From CAVWUA01 sp963758025 (GTDB taxonomy: Bacteria > Planctomycetota > Planctomycetia > Isosphaerales > Isosphaeraceae): a stretch of DNA of 64,000 bases. Below the pieces are notes generated by a model. That model saw only the letters and a list, made by a program, of their open reading frames with translations, had not been told where the DNA came from and ran no database searches. Both the position numbers and the translations under genes were made by a program. The DNA is taken from contig CAVWUA010000006.1 of NCBI GenBank assembly GCA_963758025.1, positions 868,001 to 932,000 of the forward strand, written 5' to 3'. Positions 57,768-64,000 of the stretch are shown in pieces; positions within the stretch are counted from its first letter, which is position 1, and each line of letters starts with the position of its first letter.

Positions 57768-59014
57768 TTACTCGGGCATCACCAGCGCGTTCGGGCCGAG
57801 GGTCACGATGGTCGGGTGGTCACCTCCTGCCGGGCGGCGAAGCTGGCTGACGGATTCGGGGGTCAGGGCGTCGAGCGCGGCGGAGATCTCCTCCAGGGTG
57901 CGCACGCGGCCGAGGAAGTACCAGTCGGAGGCCAGCGAGCCGGAGCGGCTCATGCTCGATTCCTGCTGCATGATGAGCGCGGATTTCAGGCCCGCCCGCA
58001 TCGTCTCCAGTTCCTCGGCCTCGACGCCCGACGCGGCCAGGCGGCGGACCTCTTCGAGCGTCACGTCGAGGGTCTGCTGCGCGCGATCGGCGGAGGTGCC
58101 GGCGTAGCAGAGCACCGCGGCGCGGTTCCGTGAAGCTCTCGTAACCGGCGTACACCGAATAGCACAGCCCGCGCTTCTCGCGGACCTCCGTGAACAGACG
58201 GGCGGAGCTGTAGCCGCCGAGGATGGCCGTCGCGGCGCGGGCGAGGTAGTACGACGGGTCGCTGATCGTCACCGTCGGATAGGCCAGGGCAATCTGGATC
58301 TGCTGCGTGTCCTTGAGGATATGGTCGCGTACGCGGGCCGGCGGGGTGCATGGTCAGGGCCGGTTCGGGTCCTGCGGCTTCCAGTCGCCGAAGAGGCGGC
58401 CGACGGCGTCGCGGACGACCGGCGAAGTCGATCGCTCCGGCCACGGCCAGGATCGCGCCGTTGGGCCGGTAGTTGCGGAGGAAGAACCGGCGCAGGTCAT
58501 CCGGCGTGGCCGCCTCGACCCCCTCGGGCGTGCCCGGCGCGGGGCGGCCCCAGGGGTCGGGGAAGTGCCGCTGGCGCAGCTCGTAGATGACCTTCGTGCC
58601 GGGGTCGTCCTCCAGGCTCTGCAGCGACTGCAGGGCCAGGGCGCGGATCGGCTCGACCTCGTCGTCCTCCAGGTGGGGGCGGAGGATCACGTCGGCGAAG
58701 ATCTCCAGGGCCGGGATCAGGTTCCGGCCGAGCGTCGCCGCCGAGAGGCTGGTGTGGAGCGTCTGGCGCTCTCGCCGTGCGAGACGCCGAGGTTATCCAG
58801 CGCGGTGAGCAGGTCGCGGCTGTCGCGCGAGCCGGCGCCTCGCATGATCCACTCGGCGAGCATCGCCGCCGAGCCCCCCCGGTCCTCCGCCTCATACAAG
58901 GCCCCCGACGGCAGCAGGAACGATGAACGCGGCCGACTGGACCCCGGGCATCGTCTCGGCCACGAGGACCAGACCATTGGGGTAAACGTGGTGGGAGACG
59001 CGCTGATCGGACAC
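57768..59014 (-). CDS. M16-family peptidase-like protein without the zinc site (at least six frameshifts)
   Basis: Start GTG 59014, with GAGG about 9 nt upstream. Read across frames the order is SDQRVSHHVYPNGLVLVAET, YEAEDRGGSAAMLAEWIMRG, TLHTSLSAATLGRNLIPALE, ADVILRPHLEDDEVEPIRAL, FFLRNYRPNGAILAVAGAID, HILKDTQQIQIALAYPTVTI, then ILGGYSSARLFTEVREKRGL and CYSVYAGYESF, ending LTPESVSQLRRPAGG. This is a one-repeat M16B fold. Where active members have HxxEH, this one has AMLAEW, so it is probably a non-catalytic subunit or scaffold. Shifts fall near 58904, 58772, 58425, 58360, 58330 and 58126. Since no in-frame stops occur outside the shifted parts, sequence errors are more likely than decay. Confidence 0.75.
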
Positions 59015-59163
59015 GGGGGAACCTCGTGGGCAGTGGTCAGTGGATGATGGTCCGTGGTCGGGGGCACGCTTGGCGTGTCCGGCGAGACGGCGTTTTTGGA
59101 TTCGGTGTCGTGTCTCAGGATAACGGTGAAGGAGGCCCGGCGTCGATTCCAACCAGGCCCGCT

Positions 59164-59695
59164 TCACCCATCGACCGCCTTGTACAGCGTCTTCGAGCGG
59201 CGGAAGCCGGCCTGACGGTAGAGCAGGACGGCGCCGGCAGTTCTCGGCGGTGACTTCCAGATAGACGCGCTTCAGGCCGGCACGCTGGAAGCCTTCCAGG
59301 GCGCGGCGGAGCAGGGCCTTGCCCAGACCGAGCCCCCGGTAGGCCGGGGCGACGCCAACGTTCTGGATCGCGCCGATCGGGCCGCGGTCGATCACCCCCT
59401 GGATCGTGGCGCAGTATCCTTCAGGGCTGGCGATCATCCAGGTGGCCGCACCGAGAAAGCCCGGCTTGCGGCGGATCTCGCGCATCAGGCGCTGGCACCC
59501 CTGACGGTCGCCCAGGCAGGGGAAGACGTGGGCGTCGATCTCGTCGCGGAAGCTCAGGTACTTGACCTCCGCGTGCTGGTCGATGAGCGACTCATCCCAG
59601 GCCACCCACCGGAACGGCGGCGGCAGGATCGCCGGCGGGAGCGGGCCATCAAGGTCAAGCTCCATCCGGAACCGCTTGTAATACGTGATCGCCAT
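59164..59695 (-). CDS. GNAT-family N-acetyltransferase (frameshifted near 59236)
   Basis: From ATG 59695 (a TTG at 59716 is possible). The acetyl-CoA-binding signature is NVGVAPAYRGLGLGKALLRR, preceded by YCATIQGVIDRGPIGAIQ and followed by FQRAGLKRVYLEVTAENC. The frame then shifts near 59230-59240 to AVLLYRQAGFRRSKTLYKAV, the typical GNAT end, with the stop at 59164. Length about 177 residues. It probably acetylates a small molecule or protein; the substrate is unknown. It is upstream of the M16-like gene on the same strand, with a 149-bp gap. Confidence 0.88.
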
Positions 59696-59816
59696 CGCGC
59701 GTGTACGGTCCCGCAACGGCTGCCTCTCCGTGTATTTTCCCAGGGCCGGCCCGACTATCCTAAATCAACAATCGGCTCGCGGTCAACTCGGCATAAATCA
59801 TCAAAATGATCCGGCC

Positions 59817-60600
59817 TCACGGATAAAAATGAGGGGCCTTCAGAACCTGTCCGCCGGGGAACATCGCCTTGTAGGACTCGACTTGCATCACCGGCCGGGC
59901 GTGGCCGTCGAGGAACAGGCAATTGGCGGTCCCATGCCGCTTCCAGGCGATCCAGGTGTCGAGGATGTCGGTGCCGACCCAGATGTCGTAATCGTCCTGC
60001 CGGGGGTCGCCGTCCGGGTCGTCGAGGATCGCCTCCGCGTCGCGCTCGTTAAACATGATGAAGTTCGACGTGCCGATCTCGTGCTGGAATCGTGGAAAGC
60101 TCCACTGGCCGTAACGGCGGCTCCGGTGGCTCAGCAGGGAGTTCATCAGGTAGCTCGTGCGGTGCTCGATGCCGTTGACCTGGCCCGTTGCCGGATCGAG
60201 GAACGGCCGGACCCGCGAGGTGTCCGAGAGGCAGCGGAAGATTTTCTCGTCGGCGATCTGGGTCCCCCCCTTGGCGATCGACTCCCGCGCGAACGTCGGG
60301 TTGATGTACGGCATGATCTTGTCCTCCCAGTAGATCTCGGCGAACGAGTCGGCGGAGGAGGATTGCGAGGTCACGTCGGCGTCGAACGGGTGGTGCAGGA
60401 AGAACTGCCCGTTCCAGGCATCGAAATACTGGCAGGACCCCCAGGCCAATCTGGTGCAAGTGGCTCTGGCAGTCCATCCGCCGCGCCGCCTCCCGCGCCC
60501 CTTGCACCGCGGGAAGCAACAGCGCCACCAGAACCCCGATGGTCGCGATCACCACCAGCAGCTCGATCAAGGTGAAGCCGCGCCGGTCATGCCGTCTCAT
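59817..60600 (-). CDS. DUF1559 pseudopilin-like protein, short variant (frameshifted near 60450)
   Basis: From ATG 60600, with GAGG 8 nt upstream. RRHDRRGFTLIELLVVIATI gives the prepilin signal, then LLPAVQGAREAARRMDCQSH and LHQIGLG. At about 60440-60460 the frame shifts to ACQYFDAWNGQFFLHHPFDA-like sequence, IMPYINPTFARESIAKGGTQ, TSYLMNSLLSHRSRRYGQWS and NCLFLDGHARPVMQVESYKA. Total about 260 residues, shorter than its paralogues. The C-terminal end lacks the family's H-GG-N block and has NCLFLDGHA instead, so it belongs to the shorter pseudopilin branch. Confidence 0.82.
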
Positions 60601-60791
60601 GAGGAACCTCAGGGAAAAATGTCGGTGTCTCTGGTGCGTAACACGAATGGCCGGAAAGATAATACCTGCGCAGGGCGACGCAAGGGGCCCCTCGGGAATA
60701 ATCCAGCGGTCGCACTCGGCGCAAGATATGCACAAGAACTGTGGGCAATGCGTTGAGGACAACTCCACCCGGAACCGAGGAGCCTGCCCCC

Positions 60792-61706
60792 ATGAATCCC
60801 GAAACCGATATGACGGTGGCCATCGCCCATCAGCCCGACGACATCACCAAGGCGATCCAGAAGGCGCTGGATGAGATTCCGATGGAGGACTTCCGCGACA
60901 AGGTTGTGGCGATCCACCCGAACGACACGACGGCGACCCGGAGCGACAAGACCGCCTGCACGCCGCCGGAGGGCCTGCGGGCGACAATCCAGTTCCTCAA
61001 GAACCTGCATCCCAAGGAGATCATCATCACGGGCGGTTCGGGGGATAAGGAGACCGAGGAGGTCTTCAAGATCATGGGCTATCTGGACGTGATCGACTCC
61101 GAAGGGGTGACCTGGCACGATCACAACAAGGCCCCGTTCGTCGAGGTGGACCTGCCGTTCGGCCCCCAGCGCAAGCTCATGGTCAACGAGCGGGTGCTCA
61201 CGTATGAGAAGATTGTCTCCCTCGCGCAGTTGAAGGTCCACCAGACGGCCACGGTGACGATGGCGATCAAGAACATCGCCATGAGTTTCCCGGCGGCCGA
61301 TTTCTACGGCCATCCGCGCGTGAGCCAGAAGCGACACCCGCACAACATCCTGGAGGACAAGCAGGCGTTCCTCGTGGGGATGCTCATGCGGTTCCCGATC
61401 GACCTGGCGATCGTCCTCGGCCAGCCGGCGATGATCGGCAAGGGGCCGATCGGCGGCAAGGCGGTCGATACCGGCCTGGTCCTGGCCGGTCGCAACGCCG
61501 TGTCAGTCGATTCGGTGGGGGCCTACCTGCTCGGGTTCGAGACCCTGGGCGTGCAGCATCTCCGCCAGGCCGAGCAGCTCGGCCTGGGCGTCGCCTACGC
61601 CGCGCGCGGCAAGGAGGGCGAAGCCGGACGCCTCCAGATCAAGGGCGTGTCCGTCGAAAAGGCGACGGAGATTTTCCGCAAGGCGGCATATGGTGAGGCG
61701 TTTTGA
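60792..61706 (+). CDS. DUF362 domain protein
   Basis: 304 residues from ATG 60792, with GAGGAG about 10 nt upstream (the frame is open to 60741). The family blocks are VVAIHPNDTTATRSDKTACT, then IIITGGSGDKETEEVFKIMG, then LMVNERVLTYEKIVSLAQLK and VTMAIKNIAMSFPAADFYGH. The C-terminal part (LVLAGRNAVSVDSVGAYLLG, EQLGLGVAYAARG) is also typical. DUF362 proteins are sometimes joined to ferredoxin domains; this one has no Cys cluster of that kind. Function unknown. The frame is intact. It is convergent with the Nramp gene. Confidence 0.88.
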   Translation: MNPETDMTVAIAHQPDDITKAIQKALDEIPMEDFRDKVVAIHPNDTTATRSDKTACTPPEGLRATIQFLKNLHPKEIIITGGSGDKETEEVFKIMGYLDVIDSEGVTWHDHNKAPFVEVDLPFGPQRKLMVNERVLTYEKIVSLAQLKVHQTATVTMAIKNIAMSFPAADFYGHPRVSQKRHPHNILEDKQAFLVGMLMRFPIDLAIVLGQPAMIGKGPIGGKAVDTGLVLAGRNAVSVDSVGAYLLGFETLGVQHLRQAEQLGLGVAYAARGKEGEAGRLQIKGVSVEKATEIFRKAAYGEAF

Positions 61707-61738
61707 TATTTAAATTATCAAATTACACCAACACGATT

Positions 61739-63790
61739 CTAGCTTTGCCCTCGATCACCAATCTTTGAGGACTTCCGCTCTGGTCCCGTGGGTGGGGCCT
61801 CGGGGGTGGTATTGGTGATCGGGGCAGGCTCGCCGGTGAGACGGCTCATGTCGGGCCGGGCGATCAGCATGGGGATCTCCAGGCCGTGGCGGACCTTGTC
61901 CACGGTCTGCCCCAGCATCAGGTCGCGCAGGAGGCCGTGACCGTGGGAGCCGACGACGAGCAGATCGACCGGATCGCGCCGCAGCTCGTGGACGAGCAGG
62001 CCCGCGCGGTCGTTGCCGTAGAGCAGCAGGGAACGGGCCTTGAAGCCCTTCTCGTTCAGCACGCGGACGACCTCGTTCAGGTAGCGCTGGTCGGCGTCGA
62101 TGTGTCGGCCGCCCGCCTCGTCGCCATAGACGACCGACATCGGTGTGTCGGCCACGTGCAGAAGCACCAGCCGCGTTTCCCCCGCATGGGCCAAACTCAG
62201 CGCCCGGTTGAGGATCTCGGCGTCGGCCGGCGTGTGCTCCAGGGCCACGCCGATCGTCTCCAGCGGGCGCGGCCGCAGGGCATCGGCCCAGTCCAGTTCG
62301 ACGCTCGGCGCGGGGAGCCAGGGGGGCGCCGGACGTATCCACGGCTTGATCGTCACCCAGACGACCAGGCCGAGCGCCGCCGCGATCAGCCCGTAACTCA
62401 ACACAGTCACGACCCAGGTCAAGGGCAGCGGCCCGAGCATCCGACCCGATTCCCGGGCCAGATCGACCCACTCCACCGCCTGGTCGATCACCAGCTTGCC
62501 GTTCAGGGCCACGATGATCGCCGCGGTCAGCCACGCCAGCGCCTGCCCCCAGATCGGGGTCGCGAACGCCCCCATGTTCCGCCGGTTCGACGTGAAATGG
62601 ATCAGTGGGATCACCGCGAAGGACAGTTGCAGGCTGAGGATCACCTGGCTCAGGACCAGCAGGTACTGCGTCGAGCCCTCGCCGGCCAGGGAGATCACCA
62701 GCACGGCCGGCACCAGGGCGAGCAGCCGCGTGATCAGCCGCCGCAGCCAGGGGGCGATCCGCAGGTGCAGATAGCCCTCCATCACGATCTGACCGGCCAG
62801 CGTGCCCGTCAGGGTCGAGCTCTGCCCGGCGCAGAGCAGGGCGATGCCGAACAGCAGCGGCGCCGCCGGACCGAGGCCCGGGATCTCAAACTTCAGGAAC
62901 GACGGCAAGAGGCGGTGGGCCTCCTCGATGCTGGCGACCTCCTGCCCGTGCCGGTGGAACACCGCGGCGCTGAGGACCAGGATCGCCGCGTTGACGAAGA
63001 AGGCCGCGTTCAGGGCAATCGCCGAATCGATCAGGTTGTACCGGCACGCCTGCGCCTTGCTCCGTTCGTCCGCGCCGATCCGCCGCGACTGCACGAGGGC
63101 CGAGTGCAGATACAGGTTGTGCGGCATGACCGTCGCCCCCAGGATGCCGATGGCGACGAACAAGGCCCCCGGCGGCAGGCTCGGCACGAACCCCGCGGCC
63201 AGGGCCACCGGGTCGGGCCTGGCCAGGAAGATCTGGATCAGGAAGCACGCGCCGATGGTCGCGACCAGCACGAGGATCACCGCCTCCATCTTCCGCATGC
63301 CGAGTTTCTGGATCCAGAGGAGCAGGAACGTGTCGAAGGCCGTGATCAGGCATCCCCAGAGCAGGGGGAGGCCGAACAGGAGCTTCAGGGCGATGATCGT
63401 CCCGAGGACCTCGGCCAGGTCGGTCGCCGCGATGGCGACCTCGGCCAGGAGCCAGAGGACGAAGTTCACCGGTCGCGAATATTCGGCCCGGCACGCCTGC
63501 GCCAGGTCGTGCCCGGTGACCACCCCGAGCCGCGCCGAGAGCGTCTGCAAGAGCACGGCCATCAGGTTCGACATCAGGAGGACCCAGATCAGGGCGTAGC
63601 CGAACCGGGCGCCTCCCTCCAGGTCGGTCGCCCAGTTGCCCGGGTCCATGTAGCCGACGCTGACCAGATACGCCGGCCCGAGGAAGGCGAACAGCCGCTT
63701 CAACGGGTTACCATGGCCGACCGCCACCGTCCCGTGAACCTCGTCCAGTGAACGTCGCGCCCCCACCTCTCCCTCGGCCGTTTTCGCCAT
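61739..63790 (-). CDS. Nramp-family Mn2+/Fe2+ transporter fused to a UspA domain
   Basis: 683 residues from ATG 63790, with GGAGAGG about 9 nt upstream (63808 possible). The Nramp part (about 1-495) has VSVGYMDPGNWATDLEGG and ATVMPHNLYLHSALVQSRRI, the two metal-binding signatures, in helices 1 and 6, and about eleven or twelve helices in all. After a linker, residues about 505-655 form a universal stress protein domain with ATP-binding loop VVGSHGHGLLRDLMLGQ and ALEHTPADAEILNRALSLAH. It imports divalent metal by proton symport; UspA may sense ATP or stress. A dyad operator shared with a DUF1559 gene lies upstream. The frame is intact. Confidence 0.95.
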   Translation of the reverse strand: MAKTAEGEVGARRSLDEVHGTVAVGHGNPLKRLFAFLGPAYLVSVGYMDPGNWATDLEGGARFGYALIWVLLMSNLMAVLLQTLSARLGVVTGHDLAQACRAEYSRPVNFVLWLLAEVAIAATDLAEVLGTIIALKLLFGLPLLWGCLITAFDTFLLLWIQKLGMRKMEAVILVLVATIGACFLIQIFLARPDPVALAAGFVPSLPPGALFVAIGILGATVMPHNLYLHSALVQSRRIGADERSKAQACRYNLIDSAIALNAAFFVNAAILVLSAAVFHRHGQEVASIEEAHRLLPSFLKFEIPGLGPAAPLLFGIALLCAGQSSTLTGTLAGQIVMEGYLHLRIAPWLRRLITRLLALVPAVLVISLAGEGSTQYLLVLSQVILSLQLSFAVIPLIHFTSNRRNMGAFATPIWGQALAWLTAAIIVALNGKLVIDQAVEWVDLARESGRMLGPLPLTWVVTVLSYGLIAAALGLVVWVTIKPWIRPAPPWLPAPSVELDWADALRPRPLETIGVALEHTPADAEILNRALSLAHAGETRLVLLHVADTPMSVVYGDEAGGRHIDADQRYLNEVVRVLNEKGFKARSLLLYGNDRAGLLVHELRRDPVDLLVVGSHGHGLLRDLMLGQTVDKVRHGLEIPMLIARPDMSRLTGEPAPITNTTPEAPPTGPERKSSKIGDRGQS

Positions 63791-63878
63791 GATTGCCGAC
63801 CTCTCCATCCCCCGTGCGAATCAAATAACGGTTGAAGCCTAACAAAGTGGTGATGGAAAAGCAAGATCATTATTTCCA

Positions 63879-63913
63879 TGACAAAAAAATTTATTTTGGT
63901 AGACCAAAATAAA
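63879..63913 (-). promoter_or_regulatory. Operator-like dyad in front of the Nramp-UspA gene
   Basis: 63890-63913 is a perfect dyad with 11-bp arms and AG as centre; its core is TTTTGGTnnACCAAAA. In the direction of the Nramp gene a TTGTCA hexamer (63884-63879) follows after 5 bp, the same layout as at 56549-56580. No convincing -10 is seen at the right distance. The ATG lies about 90 bp further down. Confidence 0.7.
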
Positions 63914-64000
63914 ATTCAGAAAAATGGCACGCGGAATGCACTTCTAACAGATCGGCGTTGCGATCTCCGTTTACGACTGGAGATGGCACAAAATCAGAGA
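63914..64000. other. Window end, no gene visible
   Basis: AT-rich at first, then mixed. No start codon with a ribosome site reads out of the window. A short dyad (ATCTCC ... GGAGAT, 63972-63993) may be part of a hairpin. The next gene lies beyond the edge. Confidence 0.35.

Noticed and set aside
61886..63751. 621-residue rightward open frame
   Set aside because: Antisense shadow of the Nramp gene; extreme Gln/Arg/Asp content, no domain.

Overview
The window is GC-rich bacterial DNA, and its gene content points to the phylum Planctomycetota, probably the Isosphaerales/Gemmatales side of the class (inference from family content, not from a marker-gene tree). The evidence is four DUF1559 pseudopilin-like proteins with the FTLIELLVVIAIIGVL N-terminus, a planctomycete-type membrane-bound dehydrogenase with HEAT repeats and a CxxCH haem site, a DUF1080 sugar-hydrolase-like protein, an ECF sigma factor next to a Ser/Thr kinase, a second membrane-anchored kinase, and short proteins opening with an FTIRRLM-type membrane anchor. 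I saw no rRNA, tRNA, CRISPR array, phage or insertion sequence.

Layout. 0-4 kb: a c-type cytochrome cut by the window edge, a DUF1080 protein, a DUF1559 protein, a strong terminator and a small lipoprotein. 4-8.3 kb: a tryptophan synthase locus in which trpB and trpA are separated by a haloacid-dehalogenase-like gene and a GH19 chitinase/lysozyme gene. 8.3-12.4 kb: a MazG-like pyrophosphohydrolase with a beta-CASP metallo-hydrolase, pyrE and two unknown genes. 12.5-19.3 kb: the large PVC-type haem dehydrogenase, palindromic repeat clusters and a secreted Ig-like protein. 19.3-21.4 kb: cobU, and cobS coupled to a KDPG-type aldolase. 21.6-26 kb: a porin, the ECF sigma factor and its kinase partner. 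26-31.4 kb: a ribF fragment, a DUF1883/membrane-protein pair, an orphan antitoxin, an MFS exporter, DUF4396 and RMD1-family proteins. 31.5-43.6 kb: a kinase, then molybdate transport (modC, modB, a ModE-like regulator, modA) interrupted by an RND efflux pump and a DUF1559 gene. 43.8-53 kb: a P-loop NTPase, acyltransferase, pseudouridine synthase, Uma2 nuclease plus a deleted copy, and an XPB-like helicase with a DUF790/Bax1-like nuclease. 53-64 kb: ribF, an oxidoreductase-like membrane protein, DedA, two DUF1559 genes, an M16-like protein, an acetyltransferase, DUF362, and an Nramp-UspA fusion.

The most interesting points are: (1) a perfect dyad with core TTTTGGTnnACCAAAA in front of both the Nramp transporter gene and a DUF1559 gene, at the same distance from a -35-like hexamer, suggesting a shared metal-responsive regulator; (2) an archaeal-type XPB-Bax1 helicase/nuclease pair beside Uma2 genes; (3) a trp locus carrying a secreted chitinase; (4) molybdate genes split around an efflux pump; (5) a ribF 3' fragment copied 27 kb from the intact gene.

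Caution: about two dozen single-base frameshifts interrupt otherwise intact genes, several at C or G runs. This looks more like uncorrected indels in the assembly than real gene decay. I give such genes as one feature spanning both frames and name the shift point.
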